A stretch of DNA of 64,000 nt from UBA1422 sp963676385. Lineage in GTDB: Bacteria; Bacillota; Clostridia; Peptostreptococcales; Anaerovoracaceae. Below, in pieces: positions 26,554 through 35,153 of the stretch. The translations under genes were made by a program, and so were the position numbers. The stretch is taken from assembly GCA_963676385.2 (NCBI GenBank), contig CAXXMM010000005.1, positions 1-64,000 on the forward strand, written 5' to 3'. A model generated the notes under the pieces. That model had not been told where the DNA came from. It ran no database searches and saw nothing but the letters and a program-made list of their open reading frames with translations. Numbering within the stretch: position 1 is the stretch's first letter; the number at the start of each line of letters is the position of its first letter.

Positions 26554-27475
26554 GACAAAGGAAAACGATAACGGACCAAACTTTGTTCAAGCGAAGTCAG
26601 AATATAATCAAATTCATGCATCCGAAGCTCTTCAAAAAAAGGTGGAAGCCGCGCTGGCCGGTCATAAGCAAAGCAAAGTGAAAATAGGAAACCCTTGGGT
26701 GGCCAGAAGATTTAAATATGTTGGAGGTGCGGTCGCTGTGTTGGTTCTATCCTTGGTAGTCATGGTGAATGCCTCTCCGGCGTTTGCCGACACCGTGGCG
26801 AATCTCCCGGGAATGTCAGGCATTGTCAAGGTCATGACCTTTGGTCACTATGAATATAAGTCGGATACCGTTGATGCTACAGTGGATACGCCGGCCATCA
26901 CCGGGCTTTCCAACAAGGATCTGGAAAACAAGCTAAACAAAGAATTTGCGGCATATTCCAGCGCACTCATTGGAGCCTTTGAGAAAGAAGTAAAGGAATG
27001 GCAGCAAGAGTATCCCTCAGATAGTGCCCATTTTGGAATGGATTCCGGCTATCAGGTTTTGACCAATACGGAAGATTATCTGTCCATTGATATATATCTT
27101 GTCAACACGGCCGCTTCTTCCTCAACCGTTGAAAAATTTTATACGATAAACAAAAAAACACAGAAATTACTCACTTTATCAGGACTGTTCATCAAAAATG
27201 CTGATTATGAGGCAGTATTGGAAAAGTACGTGATAAAGGAAATGAAAAATCAAATGAAGAATGGGGAGCACACATATTGGATTGATGAACCCAATATGAT
27301 GCCGGAAAAATTAATTACACCTGACACCCTCTTTTATATTAACAAAGAAAACCAATTGGTACTTTGCTTTGAAAAATATTCGGTAGCACCCGGATGTGAG
27401 GGAAACCCGGAATTCCCCATTCCCAAAACCATTATTGCTGACATCTTGGATAAAAATGGGGGAAATGACCTGTAA
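26543..27475 (+). CDS. rsiV: Anti-sigma factor, RsiV-like (DUF3298 domain)
   Basis: 310 residues: an N-terminal cytoplasmic part that would bind the sigma factor, one transmembrane helix (VGGAVAVLVLSLVVMVNASPAFA), and an extracellular domain with the DUF3298-like segments GYQVLTNTEDYLSIDIYLVN and FYTINKKTQKLLTLSGLF. In B. subtilis and C. difficile RsiV binds lysozyme and is then cleaved at sites 1 and 2, freeing SigV. The C-terminal YSVAPGCEGNPEFPIP fits the family pattern (APGxxGxPxF). The stop shares a base with the next ATG. Confidence 0.85.
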   Translation: MMRKTKENDNGPNFVQAKSEYNQIHASEALQKKVEAALAGHKQSKVKIGNPWVARRFKYVGGAVAVLVLSLVVMVNASPAFADTVANLPGMSGIVKVMTFGHYEYKSDTVDATVDTPAITGLSNKDLENKLNKEFAAYSSALIGAFEKEVKEWQQEYPSDSAHFGMDSGYQVLTNTEDYLSIDIYLVNTAASSSTVEKFYTINKKTQKLLTLSGLFIKNADYEAVLEKYVIKEMKNQMKNGEHTYWIDEPNMMPEKLITPDTLFYINKENQLVLCFEKYSVAPGCEGNPEFPIPKTIIADILDKNGGNDL

Positions 27476-28470
27476 TGAGTGGCACAAAAAAAATAAGACT
27501 GACAAAACGCTTTCCGATTATTCTGGGGATTATGCTTGTATTGCTGGTGGCAGGGATGGCTTCTGTTATCAATGCATGTAGCCATAAAGAAGGGGTTCCC
27601 TTCCAGCCACCCGTTTCCTTTGGGGACACTATCCAAAGGTATGTTGGGCAGCGAGTTCCTTTGGACCCGGAAAAAATCCCTCTCGCATTTCGCATCTTGA
27701 ATCCCGGCTATTCCACGGATAACCCCAAAATGCTGAAAATTGATGCTGAAGGGAAAATCTTTGCCGAAAGACCCGGGCAGGGAAATTTGTATGCCGGAAC
27801 CGGGATGCTACGGTTGAAAGTTGCCAAGGTACAGGTATTTCCCAAAAAAATAATATACTTGACTTTTGATGACGGTCCAAGCAGAAACATTACACCTCAA
27901 ATTCTTGAGATTCTCAGGAAAAACGGGATTCATGCCACCTTTTTTTTGGTAGGTCAATATGTGAACTATTACCCGGATTTGGTGAAAGCCATTGACAGAG
28001 ACGGCAACATGATTGGGGTGCACAGTGACACCCACAATTACCATTCCATTTATAAAAGTCAAAAGTCGCTTATCAGAGATGTGAATAGACTGGATGAAAA
28101 ATTGGAGAAAATAGTCCATAAAAAAAATCGTGTCTATCGCTTCCCCGGTGGAAGTTTTGAGCCGAGGCGCAGATTTGGAGAAAAACAAAAAGACAATTTG
28201 GTATCAAAATTAAATCATCTGGGGTATCGCTGCTTTGACTGGAATGCCTCCCTGGGAGATGCGGACGGACGGGGAAGGTCGGCAGAATCCATGTTTCGAT
28301 CGGCAAAAAGAACCATTGGACATCAGGACAGGGTTGTTCTTTTGGCCCACGACATGGGATTGCGGAAAAACACACCAAAGGCCATTGAAAAGATAATTCA
28401 TTATTACAAAAAGAAGGGGTATCAGTTTGATACCTTGAATCATTACCAAGGGCAATATCTGTTCCCCTAA
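27475..28470 (+). CDS. pdaV: Membrane-anchored peptidoglycan N-deacetylase (PdaV/PgdA type)
   Basis: 331 residues. N-terminal signal-anchor (FPIILGIMLVLLVAGMASVI), a linker domain, then the NodB homology domain: IIYLTFDDGPSRN (motif 1, catalytic base and metal Asp), GVHSDTHNYHS (HxxxH metal ligands), RVYRFPGGS (motif 3), FDWNASLGD (motif 4) and VLLAHD (motif 5). All catalytic positions look intact. Deacetylation of GlcNAc makes peptidoglycan resistant to lysozyme, which fits the SigV-RsiV partners. Converges with the efflux gene, overlapping it by four bases. Confidence 0.88.
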   Translation: MSGTKKIRLTKRFPIILGIMLVLLVAGMASVINACSHKEGVPFQPPVSFGDTIQRYVGQRVPLDPEKIPLAFRILNPGYSTDNPKMLKIDAEGKIFAERPGQGNLYAGTGMLRLKVAKVQVFPKKIIYLTFDDGPSRNITPQILEILRKNGIHATFFLVGQYVNYYPDLVKAIDRDGNMIGVHSDTHNYHSIYKSQKSLIRDVNRLDEKLEKIVHKKNRVYRFPGGSFEPRRRFGEKQKDNLVSKLNHLGYRCFDWNASLGDADGRGRSAESMFRSAKRTIGHQDRVVLLAHDMGLRKNTPKAIEKIIHYYKKKGYQFDTLNHYQGQYLFP

Positions 28471-29639
28471 AGATGAGTATAGGCTCGATCGAATACGATA
28501 GAAACATGGTAGGTAGCATTTACTTGGTGGATGGCATCTTCAAAAGCTTGTCTGATTTCTGCTTCAGGGATTTTGCAGGTAGGCGCCAATACTGCATCAA
28601 AAATAATGTTGGTATGAGTGTGACCGGGGACAACCCGAAGATCATGAACCTCAGTGACACCTTGAAGTTGCTGGAGAATTTTGTTGATAGGTTCTTTGAC
28701 TTGGCAGACAATGGGGTCGTTGATACGAACCGGATCCATGTGAACGACGCAATGAATATTCAACCGCTTTCTAATCTCAAATTCAATGTTATCAATCATA
28801 TCGTGGCTTTTCATTAAATCTCCATCTGCATCCACCTCAATATGAATGGAAGCAAATATCTTGCCGGGGCCATAGTTATGAACGGCTAAATCATGGATGC
28901 CAAGCACATGGGGATTGGCGTTGGTAATGGTTACAATTTCTTCGATTAAGTGGCGATCCGGCGCCTCTCCCAAAAGGGGACTGGAGGTCTCTTTGATTAG
29001 TTGAATGCCGGACCAAATAATAAATGCCGCCACCAAGCAGCCCAACCAGCCATCCAGTTGAATGCCGGTAAAGCGGACAATGACTACTCCGATTAAAATC
29101 ACACCGGTGGTGATAACATCATTTCGGCTGTCGGTGGCAGTTGCTGTCAGAGTGATGGAATGGATTGCTTTTCCAATCTTAGAATTAAATAGGCTTTGCC
29201 AAAATTTGACCGCCATGGAAAGCACTAAAACAATCAAGGTGGTATTGTCAATAGTCAGCACCACCGGATGGATGATTTTATCAATGGAGGATCGGAAAAG
29301 AAAGACCCCCACCACAATAATCAGAACCGATACAATCAATCCCGCCAAATACTCCATGCGGGCATGGCCATAGGGATGGGCTTCATCTTCCGGCTGAGAA
29401 GAGAGACGAAATCCAATTAAAGTAATCACAGAGGAAGACATATCCGTTAAATTGTTTATGCCGTCGGCAATGATGGCAATACTCCCGGATATGACGCCTA
29501 CAGCCACCTTCATGGCACAAAGAAGCAAATTGGTGACAATGCCAACAATGCCGGCAAGTTTTCCATATTGCAGTCGCACATCCGGATTGTTAAGATTTTC
29601 CCGGTCTTTGATAAATAACTTTATCAGCAGATTCCTCAT
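28467..29639 (-). CDS. Cation diffusion facilitator (CDF) metal efflux protein
   Basis: 390 residues with six helices and a C-terminal cytoplasmic ZT-dimer domain (VHMDPVRINDP, VHDLRVVPGHTHTNIIFD). Site residues are ADGINNLTD in helix 2 and TATDSRNDV in helix 5. The Asn/Asp-type sites instead of the His of zinc exporters fit the Mn/Fe-type clade (MntE/MneP like), but metal choice is inference. No metal-responsive leader was seen. Confidence 0.88.
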   Translation of the reverse strand: MRNLLIKLFIKDRENLNNPDVRLQYGKLAGIVGIVTNLLLCAMKVAVGVISGSIAIIADGINNLTDMSSSVITLIGFRLSSQPEDEAHPYGHARMEYLAGLIVSVLIIVVGVFLFRSSIDKIIHPVVLTIDNTTLIVLVLSMAVKFWQSLFNSKIGKAIHSITLTATATDSRNDVITTGVILIGVVIVRFTGIQLDGWLGCLVAAFIIWSGIQLIKETSSPLLGEAPDRHLIEEIVTITNANPHVLGIHDLAVHNYGPGKIFASIHIEVDADGDLMKSHDMIDNIEFEIRKRLNIHCVVHMDPVRINDPIVCQVKEPINKILQQLQGVTEVHDLRVVPGHTHTNIIFDAVLAPTCKIPEAEIRQAFEDAIHQVNATYHVSIVFDRAYTHL

Positions 29640-29660
29640 GAAATGATGCCTCCTTGTTGG

Positions 29661-29915
29661 TTATTTTTCTAGTTTTTGTGCCTTGGCAATGGCGACGGTC
29701 AGTTGATCTACACAGGAAGTGGATTTTCGACCGCAAGTGTTACCGGCTAGTTTCTCGTTAATTTCTGCCACTGTCATACCGTCAATTAGTTTTGAAATTG
29801 CTTTTAAGTTCCCGTTGCACCCTCCATGAAACTGGACATTGGAGACAATTTCTCCATCCAAATCAAATTCGACTTTCATGGGGCAGACACCTCGGGGGAT
29901 GCTTGTGTGATGCAT
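29661..29915 (-). CDS. TSCPD-domain protein (TIGR03905 type)
   Basis: 84 residues with TSIPRGVCPMKVEFDLDGEIVSNV, FHGGCNGNLKAISKLIDG and CGRKSTSCVDQL; the four conserved cysteines fit the TSCPD domain, also found at the end of some ribonucleotide reductases. Function of stand-alone members is unknown. It is encoded 21 bases upstream of the efflux gene on the same strand and may share its transcript. Confidence 0.85.
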   Translation of the reverse strand: MHHTSIPRGVCPMKVEFDLDGEIVSNVQFHGGCNGNLKAISKLIDGMTVAEINEKLAGNTCGRKSTSCVDQLTVAIAKAQKLEK

Positions 29916-29989
29916 GATATTCCTTCCATTCTAACACAAAGGGCGTATGATAGACAAAAATATTATATCATATTATAAGGACAACCACT

Positions 29990-30182
29990 ATGAAAGTTGT
30001 AGGTATCGCCAAGTATGGGGGAACTTTCACAGAGAAGTGGTTGCACCCTGATGGAATTGGGGGTAGAATATAGGGAATTTGGCAAATATGTGGAGGGCGT
30101 TCATCCAACGGTGAAAGACTAGGCATATATTGCCAAAAAAATAATAGAAATCGTAGAGGAAAAGCAACATGAGACAAGATAA
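29990..30182 (+). pseudogene. Short decayed or TAG-interrupted open frame
   Basis: ATG 29990 has AAGGA eight bases upstream and opens MKVVGIAKYGGTFTEKWLHP before a stop at 30071. A second frame from about 30051 reads VEYREFGKYVEGVHPTVKD, meets TAG at 30120-30122, then continues AYIAKKIIEIVEEKQHETR to a TAA at 30180, overlapping the next gene. A one-base shift at a G5 run would join the two parts. Most simply a gene remnant; in a pyrrolysine-using cell the TAG deserves a look. No family recognised. Confidence 0.3.
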
Positions 30183-31230
30183 GAAGAAAAGCTCCAGGAA
30201 AAACACTAAGAAAAAGAGTAAGGCACCTATTGTAATCCTTTTGATTTTAGTTTTGATTGGGGCAGGTGTGGCAGGGCTTTACTTCACCCACACATTTCCC
30301 TTTGCTGAAAAAGAAGCCGTAGATACAAGACCTATCAATCCGTTAACCGGTTTGAGAGTGGAGTCCCTCCCCAATCGAGTTGTTCAGGTCTCCATTGATA
30401 ATGTAGATTGTATTCCCCAGTCCGGTTTGTCCAAGGCGGATATCATTTATGAATTCCCGGCAGAGGGTGGATTAACTCGCCTGCAAGCAATTTTTTATGG
30501 GGAAACGCCGGATGTGGTTGGCCCCATTCGAAGCGCCAGACCTTATTTCATTGATTTGGCTAGGGAATATAGCGCAGTGTTTGTCCACCATGGTGGCAGT
30601 CAGGCTGCCTTTGAATATCTGGATACTGGGATTGTGGACGATATTTCTCCAAACACCAATGCCAGTATCTTTTGGCGTTCGGATCAGCGCGCTGCACCTC
30701 ACAACTCAATGATAAACTATTCGGACCTGTGGGATGTAATCAAAAGTCGCTCCATGGACAAAGAGACGGACACCAGAACCTTCACCTTTGCTCCGGAAAC
30801 CACGGATAAGGACAGTGCCCAGTCAACCGATGAAGAAACAACTCCATCGGTAACGGCAATTACCGTGGACAACCCATATACACTGGTAAAATATAAATAT
30901 AACGAGGACACCAAACTGTATGACCGATACGTAGATGGGGAACTGTATGTTGATGCAGAAAACGATGACTCCATCACCCAATCCAATATCATTATTCAAT
31001 ATGTGAAAAGCAAAGTCCTAGACAACCATGGTCGACTTTCCATTGATATGACGGCAGGGGGCAAGGCCTTGCTGTTCACCGGAGGAGAAGTGGTCAAAGG
31101 AACTTGGTCCAGAGAAGATTTAGATTCCCCCACAGTATTTACTGACACTGAAGGCAACGATTTCGTACTGAGCAGAGGGAAAACCTGGATTCATGTTATA
31201 GATCAGAATTCGAAGGTGAAATACAACTAA
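30169..31230 (+). CDS. DUF3048-domain membrane-anchored protein (YerB-like)
   Basis: 353 residues. Lysine-rich cytoplasmic start, one helix (APIVILLILVLIGAGVAGLYF), then the DUF3048 pattern: INPLTGLRVE, RVVQVSIDNV, SGLSKADIIYEFPAEGGLTRLQAIFYG, VGPIRSARPYFIDLAREY, and the C-terminal KGKWSR-like GTWSREDLD and SRGKTWIHVI. The domain is extracytoplasmic and of unknown function. GAGG lies upstream of the ATG. It converges with the PocR/AraC gene, overlapping by 35 bases. Confidence 0.88.
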   Translation: MRQDKKKSSRKNTKKKSKAPIVILLILVLIGAGVAGLYFTHTFPFAEKEAVDTRPINPLTGLRVESLPNRVVQVSIDNVDCIPQSGLSKADIIYEFPAEGGLTRLQAIFYGETPDVVGPIRSARPYFIDLAREYSAVFVHHGGSQAAFEYLDTGIVDDISPNTNASIFWRSDQRAAPHNSMINYSDLWDVIKSRSMDKETDTRTFTFAPETTDKDSAQSTDEETTPSVTAITVDNPYTLVKYKYNEDTKLYDRYVDGELYVDAENDDSITQSNIIIQYVKSKVLDNHGRLSIDMTAGGKALLFTGGEVVKGTWSREDLDSPTVFTDTEGNDFVLSRGKTWIHVIDQNSKVKYN

Positions 31231-32527
31231 CACTTCGATAAGCCCGAGGAGACATACCAACTTGCTTGCGAAACACTTTGGTAAAATAACTTTGATCTTC
31301 AAAACCACACAGATCTGCGATTTCTAATAGTCGCAGATTTGTTTTTTCCAATAGTTCTTTGCTTTTGTTGATTTTTTGCTGGTTGATAAACTCGGAAAAT
31401 CCCAATCCGGTTTCTCGTTTGAAATGTCCGGATAGATAAGAACCGTTTACATGAAGCTTTTTGGCAACCTGCGACAAGGTCAATTCAAAGCTTTTGTCTT
31501 TGGCAATCAGCTGCAGCACTTGCAACACCAATTGGGAATTGCCGGTGTAGGAATACAAGCCGGTACGGGTGGAGAAGTGTTCCACCAAGGCCTCGGACCA
31601 TTCTTTCAAATCCTGGATGCTACTGATTTTTTTTAAGGATTCGATAAAAGAAAAACTGTCTAAAACGGCCTCTTCGCTAACAAGATTTTTGCCGGCTCCT
31701 TCTCTGGAAATCAAGGCGCACAGTTCAATAAGATGGACCTTTGTTGAATCTAGATTGCCTGCCTCATACAATAAAATGCCGTTTAGGTAGGCGGTCATGG
31801 CATCCTTGGCTTCTTCCACTTTCCCATCCCTAACCCAGTCGATTAGCTTTTTTTCCGGGTTTGCCGGATATCCGGTTTCTTTACCGCTTCGTTTCAACCC
31901 ACGCAAATCATCCCCAATTTGAACCTGCTCTAGATATCGGGCGTTAACCTTGTCGTAATCGCTTTTGTCCATTAAGTTTGCAACAATAGAGTTGTTTAAC
32001 AATTTGGCCAAATGTGCCACCTCTTTGGAGGTATAAATATACATTTCCCGCAATATGGTAATAACATGGGAAAGAAAGTCCGCATTATGGTCTGTTTCTG
32101 CAGTTGCATCCTGACCGGGGGTATCCACTGTCATATTCATGGCAAGGAGTTTGGCGATGGTTCTGTGACTGAATTTTTCCATGATAATGGGGCCGGCAAT
32201 GAAGCAACCGTAGTTTTTGCCGTTTTGAATCAAAGGAACCGCAATGTTGACAAATCCCGACCCGCACACAAAAAAGTAGGGTTCTCCCAGTTCTGCGGCG
32301 GTGCGGATAGCCGAAAGTAAATGATGGCGGCAAATACTGCCTTCTCGATTATATACGCGGAGGAATTTACAGATTTTAAATTGAGAACCATATTCCATAC
32401 GAACCATGCCCCCTACATCATAGTAGGTAACCGGCAAACCGGTAATGCTACAGAATGAAAGGAGGGACGGTTCTATTTCCCGTGAAATGTCTACAGGGTA
32501 GGCCCCGGACAAAGGCTTCTTATCCAT
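31196..32527 (-). CDS. PocR-sensor/AraC-type transcriptional regulator
   Basis: 443 residues from ATG 32527 (TGAGG upstream). The N-terminal PocR ligand domain is seen in PSLLSFCSITGLPVTYYD, ICRHHLLSAIRTAAELGEPYFFVCGSG and CFIAGPI; the C-terminus has two AraC helix-turn-helix units (LSQVAKKLHVNGSYLSGHFKRE and LLEIADLCGFEDQSYFTKVFRK). PocR-type domains bind small metabolites and occur beside B12-dependent pathways. It is divergent from the UroD-family methyltransferase and probably activates the 32.7-41.8 kb block in response to its methylated substrate; that is inference. Confidence 0.88.
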   Translation of the reverse strand: MDKKPLSGAYPVDISREIEPSLLSFCSITGLPVTYYDVGGMVRMEYGSQFKICKFLRVYNREGSICRHHLLSAIRTAAELGEPYFFVCGSGFVNIAVPLIQNGKNYGCFIAGPIIMEKFSHRTIAKLLAMNMTVDTPGQDATAETDHNADFLSHVITILREMYIYTSKEVAHLAKLLNNSIVANLMDKSDYDKVNARYLEQVQIGDDLRGLKRSGKETGYPANPEKKLIDWVRDGKVEEAKDAMTAYLNGILLYEAGNLDSTKVHLIELCALISREGAGKNLVSEEAVLDSFSFIESLKKISSIQDLKEWSEALVEHFSTRTGLYSYTGNSQLVLQVLQLIAKDKSFELTLSQVAKKLHVNGSYLSGHFKRETGLGFSEFINQQKINKSKELLEKTNLRLLEIADLCGFEDQSYFTKVFRKQVGMSPRAYRSVSCISPSNSDL

Positions 32528-32728
32528 GATGTACCTCAATTAATTACAATAAAATATAATATTATTTACTAAATTATAGTATATTTTTTCATTATTCACA
32601 ACAATAGAATAAAAAAACAAAAAAAAGAACCAATTTATCTAAAAAATCTATAATACGAGGGAAAGGGGAATAGATATAATGGGATTATAAAAAGACATCA
32701 AAAATCAAAAAATAGATGGAGGAGTCAA

Positions 32729-34096
32729 ATGAGCAAAGAATTAATTTTTCAAGCATTGAGACATGAAACCCTGAATGAGTATCCATGGGTTCCTTTTGCC
32801 GGCGTTCACGCAGGGAAACTAAAAGGATATAATGCAGAAGATATGTTAAAGAACGCTGACTACATTGTTGAATCCTTGAAGGAAGTAGCCAAATTATACA
32901 TGCCCGATGGTATGCCGGTTATCTTTGATTTGCAAGTTGAGGCGGAAGTCCTGGGTTGCGATCTTTTGTGGGCAAAAGACAATCCCCCTTCAGTAAAAAG
33001 CCATCCCTTGGCAGCAGAAAAAACCATTCCCTGTGAATGTATGATTCCTGATGAGACCTCCGGAAGAATTCCTATGATATTGGATGCCATGAAGAGGACC
33101 AAAGTTGCAGTAGGAGAAGACGTTGCCTTGTATGGATTAATTTGCGGCCCGTTTACCTTGGCTTCCCATCTTCGAGGCAGCAATATTTTCATGGATATGA
33201 TGAAAGACCCGGATTATGTGAAAGACCTGATTGGCTATTGCACCCAAGTAGCATGCAAAATGGCGGAGATGTACATTGAAGCCGGTATGGATGTAATCGC
33301 AGTGGTTGACCCATTGATTAGTCAGGTTTCTCCAAAGCACATCGAAAAAATGATGTCCGAAAGCTTTACCGCTTTGTTTGATTTTATTCGAATGAAGGGT
33401 GCGTATTCCAGTTTCTTTGTTTGCGGCAATGCCACCAATCAAATTGAAGTTATGTGCAAAATGAATCCGGATGGCATCTCTGTGGATGAAAACGTCAATC
33501 TGAAAAATGCCAAAGAGGTTACCGATCGGTACAATATCACCATTGGCGGCAACATTCCGTTGACCACAACCATGCTTCATGGTACCCAGGAAGACAACAT
33601 GAAAAGCGTCGTCGATTTAATTGACAGCATTAACAGCAAGACCAACTTCATCATCAGCCCGGGTTGTGATATGCCTTACGCCACCCCTATGGAAAACACC
33701 ATTGCCTGCGCTCAGGCAGCAAAACACCCGGACAGCACCAGAGAACTGATTAAGAATTATCAAAGTGCTACCAGTTTTGATATTGACATAGAAATCCCCG
33801 ATTATGCCAATGAGAAGAAAGTCATTATCGAATTGTTTTTGTTGGATCCGGATCAGTGCGCAGCGTGTGGATACATGCTAAACAGTGTGGTGGACGCCTT
33901 TGACCAAATTAAAGATATCGCCGAGTATCGAGTGTACAAATATTTCATTAAGGAAGATATTGCCCGTACTGCAAAGATGGGATTAACCAATTTGCCTTCC
34001 ATGTGCGTAGATGGGGATATTAAGTGGGTTTCCATCATCCCTGATAGAGAAGAATTTGTGAACACCATTAAAGAATACGCCAACGCCAAGAAATAA
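32729..34096 (+). CDS. UroD-family corrinoid methyltransferase fused to a thioredoxin-like domain
   Basis: 455 residues. Residues about 1-350 form the UroD/MtaA/MtbA barrel (HLRGSNIFMDMM, VDPLISQVSP, GISVDENVNL, TIGGNIPL). Methyltransferase relatives bind zinc through HxC and a later C; here the first is FFVCGN, with Phe where His is usual, and the second is SPGCDMPYATP. The last 95 residues look like a thioredoxin fold with CAAC (FLLDPDQCAACGYML ... TNLPSMCVDG). GGAGGAG precedes the ATG. Next to B12 activation genes, it probably moves a methyl group between a corrinoid protein and a thiol or substrate. Substrate unknown. Confidence 0.82.
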   Translation: MSKELIFQALRHETLNEYPWVPFAGVHAGKLKGYNAEDMLKNADYIVESLKEVAKLYMPDGMPVIFDLQVEAEVLGCDLLWAKDNPPSVKSHPLAAEKTIPCECMIPDETSGRIPMILDAMKRTKVAVGEDVALYGLICGPFTLASHLRGSNIFMDMMKDPDYVKDLIGYCTQVACKMAEMYIEAGMDVIAVVDPLISQVSPKHIEKMMSESFTALFDFIRMKGAYSSFFVCGNATNQIEVMCKMNPDGISVDENVNLKNAKEVTDRYNITIGGNIPLTTTMLHGTQEDNMKSVVDLIDSINSKTNFIISPGCDMPYATPMENTIACAQAAKHPDSTRELIKNYQSATSFDIDIEIPDYANEKKVIIELFLLDPDQCAACGYMLNSVVDAFDQIKDIAEYRVYKYFIKEDIARTAKMGLTNLPSMCVDGDIKWVSIIPDREEFVNTIKEYANAKK

Positions 34097-34138
34097 GTTG
34101 GTTCAGACCAAAACGTATTTGGGCGAATAGAACGAATC

Positions 34139-34180
34139 ATCCGGGGTTTCCCTGTCTACTTGGCGGCGGAGATTCCGGAT
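34139..34180 (+). terminator. Possible attenuating hairpin between the methyltransferase and the CobW-like gene
   Basis: ATCCGG at 34139 pairs with CCGGAT at 34175 and an ATTTTT tract follows shortly after. The stem is short with a long loop, so confidence is limited. TATAAT at 34202-34207 might be a new -10 box for the next gene. Confidence 0.35.
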
Positions 34181-34229
34181 GTAATTTTTCCGGGAATCAT
34201 ATATAATGTAAGAGAACAAGAGGTGCATT

Positions 34230-35153
34230 GTGAAACTGATTTTGTTAACCGGGTTTTTAGGTGCTGGCAAAACGACTTTGCTTCAGCAAATGATGGAATC
34301 CCTCAAAGACCACAAAATAGGGATTATTATTAATGAATTTGGAGAAGTCAATGTGGATGGCCATTTAATTCAAAGAGATGGGGTTCAATTGGCGGAATTG
34401 ACCAACGGTTCTATTTTTTGCGCGTGCATCAAAGACAAATTTGTAGACAGTTTAATTGATATGTCTTATCGAGATTTGGAATTCCTTTTGATTGAGGCGA
34501 CAGGTCTGGCGGATCCAGCAAGTATGAACCACATACTTGAAGGAATTTCCCATAAAGTAAAGGCCCCCTACGATTACAGAGGGTCGGTTTGCATTGTGGA
34601 TGGGGAAAATTTCATTGGCCTTTACGATTTGCTTCCGGCCATCCGCGCCCAACTGGAGTTTTGTGGTGCAGTGATTATTAATAAGTCGGATTTGATTGAC
34701 GAAAACCAACTGAAAGAGGTCATCGAAAAGTTAACGGAAGTGAACCCAAAGATTACACCCTATGTGACATCCTATTGCCGTGTGGATATCGAAGATCTGA
34801 TTCATCATTTGGATCCGGAACTGGCCAAGGCAAAAGATGCAAGAGAGTCTACCAATACAGTAGTTTCAAGACCGGCAACCTTTATTGTGAAGGGAAACGA
34901 AGAAATCCCCTATGATTCATTGGCAAACTTTGTTGGACAATTATCTCCCCAGGCATACCGAATCAAGGGATTTGCCTGCACGGATCGGGGGAACATAGAA
35001 ATAAACGCTGTGGGGAATCAAATCCAACTGATTCCTTGGCTTAACTCCTTGGAACGTACCGACATTGTAGTAATTTCCGCAGTGGGATTTAAGATGATGA
35101 GTCTGATTATCGCAGCCATTGAGAAAGACCTAAAGGGGATACTATGGATATAA
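34230..35153 (+). CDS. CobW/COG0523-family GTPase
   Basis: 307 residues from a GTG start with GAGGTG upstream. G1 loop GFLGAGKTTLLQQM, the metal-motif region NGSIFCACI (CxC where family members have CxCC), LLIEATGLADPAS (Walker B) and INKSDLID (G4, NKxD). CobW-type GTPases insert or deliver metals; beside B12-dependent genes a cobalt or corrinoid role is plausible but unproven. It overlaps the next gene by 10 bases. Confidence 0.87.
   Translation: MKLILLTGFLGAGKTTLLQQMMESLKDHKIGIIINEFGEVNVDGHLIQRDGVQLAELTNGSIFCACIKDKFVDSLIDMSYRDLEFLLIEATGLADPASMNHILEGISHKVKAPYDYRGSVCIVDGENFIGLYDLLPAIRAQLEFCGAVIINKSDLIDENQLKEVIEKLTEVNPKITPYVTSYCRVDIEDLIHHLDPELAKAKDARESTNTVVSRPATFIVKGNEEIPYDSLANFVGQLSPQAYRIKGFACTDRGNIEINAVGNQIQLIPWLNSLERTDIVVISAVGFKMMSLIIAAIEKDLKGILWI

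Noticed and set aside
34100..34229. Cobalamin riboswitch before the CobW-like gene (also sought before ord/oraE and the methyltransferase)
   Set aside because: No B12-box-like sequence or matching fold was seen; only a short hairpin with a T tract.
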